Origin: an uncultured Eubacteriales bacterium
GTDB taxonomy: Bacteria > Bacillota > Clostridia > Christensenellales > Aristaeellaceae
Direction of reading: 5' to 3'
Assembly: GCA_902788445.1 (NCBI GenBank)
Contig: CADAKE010000010.1
Span: forward strand, 1-35,064
Length of the DNA stretch: 35,064 nucleotides
A model generated the notes under the pieces. That model searched no databases. It saw only the letters and a list, made by a program, of their open reading frames with translations, and was not told the origin of the DNA. This document shows positions 1 to 7,635 of the stretch, piece after piece (the first letter of the stretch is position 1; each line of letters begins with the position of its first letter). The translations under genes were made by a program, and so were the position numbers.

Positions 1-432
1 ACATTGCTTGTTTCGGCTGATCTCACCGCCGATGAGATTCCCGCCACAGGCGGTCATCGGCGGTTCGTCCCTGGACCCGTAACTGGCGAAGTTACGCCGT
101 TGGGAATAACCAACAACGTTCGCCTGCCGCGCTGGGGTTACGAAAGCATGAAGGTTTCTGGCCCAAGAAAGCCCGGGAAAATCCGAGGGGAAAGCGAGCT
201 TTCCCAACGGATTATTCCCTGGCTTTCCCCGGATGCTTTGCATCCGGGTTGGCGTCCAAAGGACGCCGGGCCAGAAACACAACGCGGCCAAGCAGAACAT
301 CCGCATTCCCCCAAGACTCAGCGGGAACCAACTCGAATTATATGCGCAAGTTAATTCCGCTGCTGGAGTCCAGAGGCCGAAGGCCTTTGGTGCAGGTGCA
401 CGAGGGCCGCACAGGCCCTCGCTCTGGTTAAT
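1..432. ncRNA. Candidate large structured RNA (multi-hairpin region), family unknown
   Basis: No convincing protein is encoded here, but the stretch is dense in perfect nested inverted repeats. Seen directly: an 11-bp stem 25-35/54-64 enclosing a 5-bp hairpin 41-45/49-53; a 7-bp hairpin 78-84/90-96; an 11-bp closing stem 154-164/268-278 enclosing three arms. These arms are a long interrupted stem 167-185/208-227 capped by hairpin 188-194/199-205, a 9-bp stem 228-236/240-248 with a TTT loop, and a 7-bp stem 251-257/261-267 with an AAA loop. A second junction, 370-375/422-427, encloses hairpins 374-378/382-386, 390-393/398-401 and 401-408/414-421. Such ornate folding is typical of large bacterial RNAs (ROOL, GOLLD, OLE and HEARO are the classes to test), but I recognise no family-defining motif. 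The transcribed strand is unknown and the element may begin before the window. It ends about 70 bases before the promoter of the surface-protein operon. Confidence 0.6.
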
Positions 433-502
433 AAGCATCATGCGATAGCTAAATGGTAACATGAAAACAAAGATGTAATCGCGCAAATTCATTCATTTCC
501 TC

Positions 503-531
503 TTGTTTCACGTGATGTTTTATGCTATAAT
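503..531 (+). promoter_or_regulatory. Sigma-A promoter of the surface-protein operon
   Basis: A TTGTTT -35 box (503-508) and a perfect TATAAT -10 box (526-531) are separated by 17 bases, and a TG at 523-524 makes it an extended -10. It lies about 90 bases upstream of the first operon gene, giving a leader of roughly 80 nt. Confidence 0.8.
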
Positions 532-619
532 TCAGTATGTACACTTGTTTTTGGGAAAAACAGGCTTTTGGGCATGTCCATTCCGCCCTTGGCCGCAGAC
601 ATAGAGCCGGAGGATTCGC

Positions 620-1192
620 ATGGAAGGATACACGCCCGAGGACAGAGAACTGCTGCGGGAAATGCGGCGGGTACGCAGATCGCAAAAGGGCAAGCGGCTG
701 CTGTGGAGCCTGATCGTGTGGGGCATCCTGGCCGTCGCGGCGGGATGGTTCGCGTTCAGCCGATACTTTGTCCTCGCCGTCGCGCAGGGCCCCGCCATGG
801 GCGACGCGCTGCCCGGCGGCAGCGTGGTCCTTTTTCAAAAGTATCAGGACGGCGAAACGCCCCAGCGCGGCGACGTGATTCTGTTCGGCCGCGAAAGGGG
901 CTGGGAAATCAAGCGCGTGGCCGCCGTGGGCGGCGACGAAATCGACCAAGAAGAAAACGGGCAGCTGACCGTGAACGGCGCGGCGATTGCGGGCTGCCTC
1001 ACAGGCTGGGCCGAAGAAACGCCTGAGCGGCCCTTCACCGTGGCGGAAGGGGAATTGTTCGTGCTGGGCGACCGGTACGCCCTGTCTGTGGACAGCCGGG
1101 ACGCGGAGTTTGGCAGCGTGGAGCTGGACAGCGTGGTTGGCGCGGCGAAATACCTGATCTGGCCCGCGTACCGCATTGGCGAAGTGAATTAA
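620..1192 (+). CDS. Signal peptidase I homologue lacking the catalytic serine (SipA-like pseudo-enzyme)
   Basis: This 190-aa protein has one N-terminal membrane helix (about residues 26-46) and the S26 signal-peptidase fold: a GDVILF strand, the lysine box EIKR (Lys98) and a C-terminal LGDRYALSVDSR block. In active SPase I the nucleophile sits in a G-x-SM-x-P motif; here the aligned motif is QGPAMGD, so Ala59 replaces Ser while the general-base Lys is kept. It should therefore not cleave signal peptides. Streptococcal pilus loci contain SipA/LepA, an SPase homologue that has lost catalytic residues and is needed for pilus assembly; an assembly-factor role here is inference from that parallel and from the sortase-like and Cna-B neighbours. 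The ATG at 620 is preceded by GGAGG at 609-613. It is the first gene of the operon, 30 bases before the sortase homologue. Confidence 0.85.
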   Translation: MEGYTPEDRELLREMRRVRRSQKGKRLLWSLIVWGILAVAAGWFAFSRYFVLAVAQGPAMGDALPGGSVVLFQKYQDGETPQRGDVILFGRERGWEIKRVAAVGGDEIDQEENGQLTVNGAAIAGCLTGWAEETPERPFTVAEGELFVLGDRYALSVDSRDAEFGSVELDSVVGAAKYLIWPAYRIGEVN

Positions 1193-1222
1193 CGCGGCGG
1201 ACTTTTAAAGAGGGAGATTTCG

Positions 1223-2305
1223 ATGAAAAAGTTTTTGGGGCGTTTGCTGCTCTTCCTGATCGTGGCGGCGGGAGCGGGGTATCTGCTCTTTCCCGTCGTC
1301 AGCGACCAGTACGCGCAGTATCAGAACGCCCCCCGGATTCGCTATTACCGGCAGCGGGCAGCCAGCCTGGCCCCGGCCACCGAGGCCGAGACGACTGAGA
1401 AAAGCAAGGCGTGGAACCTGGATCAGCTGCTGGAAAGCATTCCCACGGCGGAAAACGCCGACGCTCCCCCGGGCGGCGCCGAGGAAGAGCAGGACGAGGA
1501 ACCAACAGAAGAAGACCATCCGCCCGCGGAAACACCCGCGGGGAAAAACCCCTGGTCGAGCCTGATGGCGACGGAAGAGGGGATCACCCCCGACCGGGTG
1601 GCGCAGCTGATTACATTATATTCGCAGGCGGATGAGCCGATCGGGGATTTGATCGTGCAGGACCCCTTCAGCGCCGAGGATACCGGGGCCGTGTCCCTGC
1701 TGTACGCCGACGGCAACGGCGTGATCGGCATTCTGGAGATTCCCAAAATCGGCCTGACGCTGCCGGTGTACCGCTCCAATTCGCAGAAGAACTCGGAAAC
1801 CGGGCTGTTCTATGGCCCCGGTTCCTCCCTTCCCGTCGGCGGCGCGGGCTCCCACGCCCTGCTGGCGGGCAGCGGCGGGCAGATGGCTCCCGGCGCGCTG
1901 GCCGACATTGGGCTGACCGGCGCAAAGGTGCTCAAGGATATGGACCGGCTGGCGGCGGGCGACCTGTTCATTTTCACGGTGATGAACCAAACGCTGGTTT
2001 ATCAGGTGGATCAGGTCAGCGCGGGCCCGGCGGCGGACACCATCGCCTTGGAAAGAAACCGTTCGGACGAACGGATGACCCTCGTATCGGCCACCCTGGA
2101 CGGCGGCAGAATGACGGTTCGGGGAAAGCGGCTGAATCCGGACAGCAGCGGGGACGTATTGGAACGCGAAAACGCCGCGTTCATGCCGCCCGACTGGGTG
2201 AATATCCTGGCGATCGGGTCGCCGGTGATGGCGTTCGGGCTGCTGGTGATGTTCATTGTGGAGAGAGTCAAGCGGCGGCGCTACAGGCTGCCCAATGAGA
2301 AATAG
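1223..2305 (+). CDS. Class C sortase homologue lacking catalytic His and Cys (pseudo-sortase)
   Basis: This 360-aa protein has an N-terminal membrane helix (residues 5-25), an acidic/Pro linker (about 50-110), a sortase beta-barrel (about 165-305) and a C-terminal membrane helix (326-346) followed by a basic tail, which is class C (pilin polymerase) topology. Family landmarks are clear: GILEIPKIGLTLPVY, GSSLPVGG, LAAGDLFIF, LVYQVDQV and TVRGKR. The catalytic His motif (AHRGL in active enzymes) reads AGSGGQ with Ser217, and the catalytic TLVTCTPYG motif reads TLVSATLDG with Ala290 in place of Cys. An Arg near the third catalytic position remains (Arg296 or Arg300). Transpeptidation should be impossible, so the protein may be a structural or chaperone subunit. 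ATG 1223 follows AGAGGGAG. It sits 24-48 bases before the Cna-B gene, depending on that gene's start. The family call is firm; the non-enzymatic role is inferred. Confidence 0.88.
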   Translation: MKKFLGRLLLFLIVAAGAGYLLFPVVSDQYAQYQNAPRIRYYRQRAASLAPATEAETTEKSKAWNLDQLLESIPTAENADAPPGGAEEEQDEEPTEEDHPPAETPAGKNPWSSLMATEEGITPDRVAQLITLYSQADEPIGDLIVQDPFSAEDTGAVSLLYADGNGVIGILEIPKIGLTLPVYRSNSQKNSETGLFYGPGSSLPVGGAGSHALLAGSGGQMAPGALADIGLTGAKVLKDMDRLAAGDLFIFTVMNQTLVYQVDQVSAGPAADTIALERNRSDERMTLVSATLDGGRMTVRGKRLNPDSSGDVLERENAAFMPPDWVNILAIGSPVMAFGLLVMFIVERVKRRRYRLPNEK

Positions 2306-2353
2306 AAAATAAAAGCTTTTTCGCAAAAAATGACACGAAAAAGGATGATGGAA

Positions 2354-3919
2354 ATGAACTGGAAGTATCGAGGGATGTTGGCATGGACCCTGATTCTGGT
2401 TCTGGCAGCAGGTTTTTTGATGACCGGTTCCGCGGAAGGGGTAACGGGCAGCGTGACCGTGAATCTGGGGAACCACAAGAACATCAAAGACTATCTTGCC
2501 CAGGACAGCAATAACAAGGTCGAGATGTCGCTGTTCAAGGTGGCTTCATTGAACGGGGATGACGGTTGGAGTGTGGACGACCGTTACGCTTCGTTTGGAG
2601 TCGTCGAAGCGGAGCTGATGCTGCGCGGGGAAGGCGCGGACAATGACTCCGGGATTCAGAAGATTCTTGAGAATCCTGAATTTGAGAAAACAGCGCTGGG
2701 GACTCAGCCGATTGCCACAGCCATCATGGACGACAATGGCAATATCAGATTTTCCGGCCTTGAGCTGGGCATCTATTACGGCGTCATGACGCAGGGCCCG
2801 GAAGGACTGCTGGTGCAGTTCCTGGCGCCCCTTCCGTTCCAGTATTTGGGGCTTAAACTGAACGATATAGCAGTCAACGCGAAGGTGGATGAAAAGGTGT
2901 CCGAACCTACACCCACGCCGACGACTGTGCCGAAGGTTACGCCGACGGCCACGGCAAAAGCTACGCCGACGGTTACGCCGCGTGTCACGGCGACCACTAC
3001 GCCGCGCGTTACAGCGACAGCCACGCCGCGTGTTACGGCGACAACTACGCCGCGTGTCACGGCGACCACCACGCCCAGGCGGACAGCGACCACCGCGCCT
3101 ACTCCGTATAATCCCGTTGTGCCGGGCGGCGGCGGCGGCGGTGGCGGCGGCGGAAGGACGCCTTCGCCCGCGCCGACGCGCATACCTACGGCCACACCGA
3201 CGGTCACGCCGACAGTTACGCCCACGGTCACGCCCACGCCTGAAACTGTCACCGTTTCCGGCAGAAAGATCTGGGTGGACAACAATAACGAAGACGGCAT
3301 GAGGCCCGCCAGCGTGACGATCCACCTGCTTGCCAACGGTACGACGGTCCAGACCGTGACGGCCAGCGCGGCCAACGGCTGGAGCTGGAGCTTCACCAAC
3401 CTGGATAAGCTGGATCAGAACGGCAACGAAATCGTCTACAGCATCACCGAAGACAACGTGCCCGCCGGATACACCTCTCAGGTGAATGGCTACAATGTGA
3501 CCAACACCTATCAGCGTGAGGAAACCTCCGCGACGGTCCGGAAGGTCTGGAACGATAACAACAACGAGCTCGGCAGACGTCCTGCCAGCATCACGGCGAC
3601 GCTGTCCAACGGTATGCAGGTGGTGCTGAGCGAAGCCAACGGCTGGAGCGCCACGATTGATCACCTGCCGGTTTACAGGAACGGGCAGAAGATCGAATAC
3701 ACGTGGACCGAGCATGAGGCGCTGGGCTATACGCTCACCGGTTCCACCACGTCCAACGGCGTCACCACGCTGACCAACACCCTGTGGCAGCGTCCTGAAC
3801 CGCCGGAAGGCAAGACCGTGCCGCCGGTGCCTGGCGTGCCTGTCGAAGAGTTTGATGATTACAACACGCCTTTGGGCATCGAAGTCATCATCAACCACGT
3901 CGGCGACTGCTTCGATTAA
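2354..3919 (+). CDS. Secreted Cna-B/SpaA-type surface protein with Thr/Pro stalk, no LPXTG
   Basis: About 521 aa. A signal peptide (residues 1-30) is followed by an N-terminal SpaA-like domain (to about 185), a Thr/Pro stalk of degenerate T-P-R-V-T-A units (about 187-298) interrupted by a ten-glycine tract near 257-267, and two Cna-B domains (about 298-386 and 392-479). Each Cna-B domain starts with K-(I/V)-W-(V/N)-D-N-N-N-E and ends in an asparagine-threonine strand. The first carries an E-box-like YSITEDNVPAGY. The C-terminus is a Pro-rich linker ending NTPLGIEVIINHVGDCFD; there is no LPXTG-like signal and no membrane helix, consistent with the upstream sortase homologue being inactive. ATG 2330 is an alternative start, but ATG 2354 has AAGGA at a good distance and gives a cleaner signal peptide. 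Likely a cell-surface adhesin or pilus-like fibre; how it stays on the cell is unknown. Confidence 0.85.
   Translation: MNWKYRGMLAWTLILVLAAGFLMTGSAEGVTGSVTVNLGNHKNIKDYLAQDSNNKVEMSLFKVASLNGDDGWSVDDRYASFGVVEAELMLRGEGADNDSGIQKILENPEFEKTALGTQPIATAIMDDNGNIRFSGLELGIYYGVMTQGPEGLLVQFLAPLPFQYLGLKLNDIAVNAKVDEKVSEPTPTPTTVPKVTPTATAKATPTVTPRVTATTTPRVTATATPRVTATTTPRVTATTTPRRTATTAPTPYNPVVPGGGGGGGGGGRTPSPAPTRIPTATPTVTPTVTPTVTPTPETVTVSGRKIWVDNNNEDGMRPASVTIHLLANGTTVQTVTASAANGWSWSFTNLDKLDQNGNEIVYSITEDNVPAGYTSQVNGYNVTNTYQREETSATVRKVWNDNNNELGRRPASITATLSNGMQVVLSEANGWSATIDHLPVYRNGQKIEYTWTEHEALGYTLTGSTTSNGVTTLTNTLWQRPEPPEGKTVPPVPGVPVEEFDDYNTPLGIEVIINHVGDCFD
2905..3245 (+). repeat. Tandem Thr/Pro stalk repeats and poly-Gly tract inside the Cna-B gene
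   Basis: Imperfect 24-base units of the form ACGCCGCGTGTTACGGCGAC repeat several times between about 2960 and 3085, followed by a GGC-rich run (about 3122-3154) encoding ten glycines, then further ACGCCGACGGTCACG units. The tract encodes an extended stalk. Slippage could vary stalk length, or frame within the GGC run, between strains. Confidence 0.8.
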
Positions 3920-3975
3920 TCCTGCGGAAAGATCTGCGTATTTGCATGAAGACCATGAAAGGTGTGTAGACCGTC

Positions 3976-6543
3976 ATGAAGGACATGAAAAAGTATCTGT
4001 CCCTTCTGCTGGCGCTGATTCTTCTCCTCACCCACGTCCCGTCCTTGGCCCTGGCCGAGGGCGGGCTGGGCGGCGGGGAGGAGCTGCCGGAAGAAGAATT
4101 TGTGGATGATTTGGAAGTGGACGAGGAACAACTGTCCGACGAGCTTGAGGCTGAGCAAGAGGAGCCGGAAGAGGAAATCGAGTATCCCGAGGAATTGATC
4201 GTGGGCCATCCCACGGTCACCAAGGGCGATTTCTTCACGGAGATGTTTGGCAACGATACCGCCGATATCGACGTGCGGGCCCTGATTCACGGCTATAACC
4301 TGGTCAACTGGGATCAGAACCAGGGCGTCTATGTGATCGACCCCTCCGTGGTGAACGAGGTCATGGTGGTGGGCGACGCGGACGGCAACAAGACTTACCT
4401 CCTGGGCCTGGCGGACGACCTGTACTATTCCGACGGCACGCCCATCACCGCGTGGGATTACGCCTTTTCCATGCTGCTGATGATGGCGACCGAGATTGAG
4501 GAAATCGGCGGAAAGATTTACCGCGCCGAGCACCTCCTGGGCTATGATGAGTACATCACCAAGAAAGCCTATGCCCTGGGCGGCGTGAACGTCCTCAGCG
4601 ACCATCAGCTGGCCATCACCCTGGATCATGAATTCCTGCCCTACTTCTTTGAGGTGGGCCTGCTGCTGTGCGTGCCTTATCCCATCAGCGTGATCGCGCC
4701 GGGCTGCAAGGTGTATGACGACGGCTACGGCGTCTATATCGGCAACGAAGACCTCACCATCGAGGAGCCGATCTTCACCGCCGACCTGCTGCGGAAAACC
4801 ATCCTCGACCCGGAGACCGGCTACAACAGCCATCCCTCCGTGGTCAGCGGCCCCTATGTGCTCACCGAGTACGACGGGATCAACGCCCATTTTGAAATCA
4901 ACCCGTATTTCAAGGGCGCGTGGGTCAACAACAGCCTGCCGGAGGAATTCAGCTTCAACCTTGACACGCTGGAGGGCAGCGGCAGCGGCACCGGCCATCA
5001 CGCCAGCGCCAACGTCAACTATATCAAGGTGGACCGCCTGAACGAGGACGGCGAGGAAGACCCCTTCTACCTGGTCAAACCCAGCATCGAAAAGATCTGC
5101 TTCACTGTGGCGGACAACAACACCATGGCCGAGGATTTGGCGACGGGCGAGCTGCATCTGGTTAACAAGGTCGTTTACGGCCCGACCATCCTGGAATGCC
5201 TGGGAATGCAGGTGCCGGGCGGCGGCAGCAGCACGTTTGTCGAAGATGAATGGGGCGTGCTGGGCAAGAATAACGCCGAGGACGAAGAAATCGAAATCGA
5301 CGCCGCGGATGAGGAACTGACCGGCGAAGAAGCCGGGGAGGAAGAACTGCTCGACGGCGAACAGGAATTGGCCGACGATGAATTGCTTGAGGACGAAGAA
5401 CTGCTCGAGGATGATGAATTGCTCGAGGATGAGGAACTGCCTGCCGAGGACGAACAACCCGTCAAAAACGAAACGATCTACGAGGTGGACGGACGCTACG
5501 CCATCCGGTATCAGGATTATCCCCGCATCGGCCTGGCCTTCCTGACCTTCACCTACGATTGGCCCACGGTGCACGAAATGGAAGTGCGCCAGGCCATCGC
5601 GTGGTGCATGGACCGTGACCAGCTGACCTACGATTACTGCAAGGATTTCGGCGTCCGCGTGGACGGCTATTACGGAATCGAGCAGTGGGAATACCTGCTG
5701 GTCAACGGCCAGCTGGAATATCCCATTCAGGACGACCCTGACAATCCCATGACCGATGAGGAAATGGAAGAAGAAATTGCGAAATGGGACGCGCTGAACC
5801 TGGATCTGGTGGATTATCATGTGGACCGCGACAAGGCCAACGCGCTGCTGGACCAGGCCGGATGGACGCTGAACCGCGAGGGCAACACCTACCGCCGCGG
5901 CGTGGACGACGTCCGCTGCAAGATCGTGGACGATGAACTGGTGGCGCTGGACTTGACCATGATGTATCCCGCGGGCAACCACTTTGTGGACACCCTGCAG
6001 GAAAACTTCATCGACAACCTGAACGCCTGCGGTATCCTGCTGACCCTGGTGCCCACCGATATGCAGGAGCTGTTCTACTCCTACTATCGTGAAACCGAGC
6101 GCACCACCGACATGATCTACCTGGCCACCAACTTCCACGTGATCGTCGACCCGTCGATCACCTACAGCTGCGATCCCACCGCGGATCACCTGATCTGGAA
6201 CAACACCTATTCCGACGACGAGGAACTGTTCCAGGACGCCGTGGATATGCGCAAGACGGAGCCCGGCGCGGTGTACGAATACGTGAGCAAGTGGATCACG
6301 TTCCAGAAGCGGTACAACGAAGTGCTGCCCACCATCCCGGTTTATTCCAATATTTACTTCGACTTCTGGAATCCCTATCTCCAGAATTACCATATCACCG
6401 CCCACGTCACCTGGACGCAGGCCATCCTGGAATCCTACTGGGGCCTCGATCCTGAGGAAGACGAAGTGGAGACCGGCGAATTTGGAGATATCGAAATCGA
6501 CGATTTGGACGGCTGGGAAGACGAAATTATCCTGGACGATTGA
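3976..6543 (+). CDS. Secreted DppA/OppA-like (SBP_bac_5) protein with acidic insertions, no lipobox
   Basis: This 855-aa protein has a signal peptide with an apparent SPase I site after ALA27 and no lipobox Cys, unusual for a Gram-positive substrate-binding protein. A Glu/Asp-rich segment follows (about 35-73). The family 5 solute-binding fold then runs from about residue 76, with recognisable blocks such as LADDLYYSDGTPITAWDYAFS and VSGPYVLTEYD, and near the C-terminal half VRQAIAWCMDRDQL and NALLDQAGW. A second acidic insert (about 435-495) consists of E-E-L-L-D-repeats, and the C-terminus is also acidic. No permease or ATPase gene is nearby, and the gene sits between the Cna-B gene and a signal peptidase. 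It may bind peptides in the wall or act as a structural part of the surface assembly; neither is shown. The fold call is strong, the function open. Confidence 0.82.
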   Translation: MKDMKKYLSLLLALILLLTHVPSLALAEGGLGGGEELPEEEFVDDLEVDEEQLSDELEAEQEEPEEEIEYPEELIVGHPTVTKGDFFTEMFGNDTADIDVRALIHGYNLVNWDQNQGVYVIDPSVVNEVMVVGDADGNKTYLLGLADDLYYSDGTPITAWDYAFSMLLMMATEIEEIGGKIYRAEHLLGYDEYITKKAYALGGVNVLSDHQLAITLDHEFLPYFFEVGLLLCVPYPISVIAPGCKVYDDGYGVYIGNEDLTIEEPIFTADLLRKTILDPETGYNSHPSVVSGPYVLTEYDGINAHFEINPYFKGAWVNNSLPEEFSFNLDTLEGSGSGTGHHASANVNYIKVDRLNEDGEEDPFYLVKPSIEKICFTVADNNTMAEDLATGELHLVNKVVYGPTILECLGMQVPGGGSSTFVEDEWGVLGKNNAEDEEIEIDAADEELTGEEAGEEELLDGEQELADDELLEDEELLEDDELLEDEELPAEDEQPVKNETIYEVDGRYAIRYQDYPRIGLAFLTFTYDWPTVHEMEVRQAIAWCMDRDQLTYDYCKDFGVRVDGYYGIEQWEYLLVNGQLEYPIQDDPDNPMTDEEMEEEIAKWDALNLDLVDYHVDRDKANALLDQAGWTLNREGNTYRRGVDDVRCKIVDDELVALDLTMMYPAGNHFVDTLQENFIDNLNACGILLTLVPTDMQELFYSYYRETERTTDMIYLATNFHVIVDPSITYSCDPTADHLIWNNTYSDDEELFQDAVDMRKTEPGAVYEYVSKWITFQKRYNEVLPTIPVYSNIYFDFWNPYLQNYHITAHVTWTQAILESYWGLDPEEDEVETGEFGDIEIDDLDGWEDEIILDD
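5278..5460 (+). repeat. Acidic low-complexity repeat in the binding-protein gene
   Basis: Degenerate units of GAGGATGAGGAACTGCTCG encode repeated E-D-E-E-L-L and D-D-E-L-L-E segments (about residues 435-495). The block interrupts the solute-binding fold and is probably a surface-exposed, calcium- or charge-interacting loop; its length may vary between strains. Confidence 0.7.
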
Positions 6544-6594
6544 GGCGGCCGGGAGAGCGCCGAGGCAACGAGGAAAATGGGGTGAGACAGAACT

Positions 6595-6948
6595 GTGGCA
6601 AAGGAAAAGCTGAAACGAATGGGCCGGTTTGAGCTGCTGCAATTGATGTATCAAATGAAAAAAAGCAACGAAGAACTGACCCTGCGCTGCCGGGAACTGG
6701 AAAAGCAGCTCGATACCCTGAAAAGGGATACTTCCCAGCGGGAAGATAAACTGCGCCGCGATTATGAACAGCGCATTGACGAAATCCGGATGCAGGGTTC
6801 AGCGAAGGATTTGCAGCAGCGCATGAAAAAAATCGAGCAGCTTCTGTCCATGCAGCAAATACCGGATCAGCAGCCTGTCGGCGCGGATCTGCTCAAAGAG
6901 GACGTCCCGGCCCCCGAGGCATCCGCTCCCCGGAAAGACGGAGAATAA
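6595..6948 (+). CDS. Small coiled-coil protein of unknown function
   Basis: This 117-aa protein begins at GTG 6595, preceded by GGGGTGAG at a suitable distance. Residues about 10-90 form a long heptad-rich coiled coil (SNEELTLRCRELEKQLDTL, then REDKLRRDYEQRIDEIRMQ), followed by a short Pro/Glu tail. It has no signal peptide or membrane helix, so it is cytoplasmic. It lies 51 bases after the binding-protein gene and 3 bases before the signal peptidase gene, indicating co-translation. It may bridge or organise the membrane components of this locus; I do not recognise a family. Confidence 0.75.
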   Translation: MAKEKLKRMGRFELLQLMYQMKKSNEELTLRCRELEKQLDTLKRDTSQREDKLRRDYEQRIDEIRMQGSAKDLQQRMKKIEQLLSMQQIPDQQPVGADLLKEDVPAPEASAPRKDGE

Positions 6949-6951
6949 GCC

Positions 6952-7542
6952 ATGGCGAAACGGATGAAAAAAGCGTCCTATCCCTCCCTGGAAGAAATAC
7001 AGCAGGAAATGAGCCGCGTCCGCAGCCAGGGCAGATACCATCAGGCCCTGCGCAGCACGGTGAGCACCATCATCGTGGTGGCCGCGCTGGCGGTGCTGGT
7101 GGCGGCGCTGCTCCTGCCTGTGCTGCGCGTGACCGGCACCTCCATGCAGCCCGCTTTCCAGCCCGGCGATATCATCGTGGCCTATAAAACGGATTCCTTC
7201 CAGCCCGGCGATTTGTGCTGCTTCTACTACAATAACAAGCTGATCGTGAAGCGTGTCATTGCTATGGGCGGCGACAAGGTGGAAATCGACGAGGAAGGCC
7301 GCGTCGCCGTGAACGATCTGCTGCTGGAAGAGCCTTATGTGTCCGAGTACGACTTTGGCCAGTGCGACCTGGATTTTCCCTACACCGTTCCCCAGGGCAC
7401 GCTGTTTGTGCTGGGCGACAACCGCCCGGTGGCGGTGGACAGCCGCAGCATCAACTTCGGCTGCATCAACACGGACGACATGGTAGGAAAAATCATGCTG
7501 CGCGTGTGGCCGCTGAATGCTTTTGAATACTTCGGCATGTGA
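6952..7542 (+). CDS. lepB: Signal peptidase I (catalytically intact)
   Basis: This 196-aa S26 signal peptidase has a cytoplasmic N-terminus of about 37 residues, a single membrane helix (38-56), the nucleophile motif VTGTSMQP (Ser64), the general-base motif IVKRVIAMGGD (Lys100) and the LGDNRPVAVDSR block. It cleaves signal peptides of exported proteins on the outer membrane face. As last gene of the operon, 3 bases behind the coiled-coil gene, it is the obvious peptidase for the Cna-B and binding-protein precursors. The contrast with the Ser-less paralogue at the start of the operon suggests one works as an enzyme and the other as an assembly factor (inference). Confidence 0.92.
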   Translation: MAKRMKKASYPSLEEIQQEMSRVRSQGRYHQALRSTVSTIIVVAALAVLVAALLLPVLRVTGTSMQPAFQPGDIIVAYKTDSFQPGDLCCFYYNNKLIVKRVIAMGGDKVEIDEEGRVAVNDLLLEEPYVSEYDFGQCDLDFPYTVPQGTLFVLGDNRPVAVDSRSINFGCINTDDMVGKIMLRVWPLNAFEYFGM

Positions 7543-7550
7543 CAAAATAA

Positions 7551-7594
7551 GAGCCGTCTCAAACGCTGTCCGCGTGGGAGACGGCTCCTTTTTA
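7551..7594 (+). terminator. Rho-independent terminator of the surface-protein operon
   Basis: A perfect 10-bp stem, GAGCCGTCTC (7551-7560) with GAGACGGCTC (7578-7587), has a 17-base loop and is followed by CTTTTTAT. It starts 8 bases after the signal peptidase stop codon and faces the 3' end of prfA, so it may work in both directions. Confidence 0.9.
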
Positions 7595-7635
7595 TATTGA
7601 AATATGAATCGCCGGAAGGGACGGCCCGATAGGAT

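Noticed and set aside
4..354. 116-codon open frame at the window start
   Set aside because: The translation has no recognisable domain, and the DNA is occupied by perfect nested hairpins better explained as structured RNA.
3122..3154. Frameshift in the poly-Gly tract of the Cna-B gene
   Set aside because: The run is a multiple of codons and the frame continues cleanly into both Cna-B domains.
3916..6654. 912-codon open frame on the minus strand
   Set aside because: It is a mirror of the binding-protein gene, caused by high GC and codon bias; the translation is His/Val-rich without known motifs.
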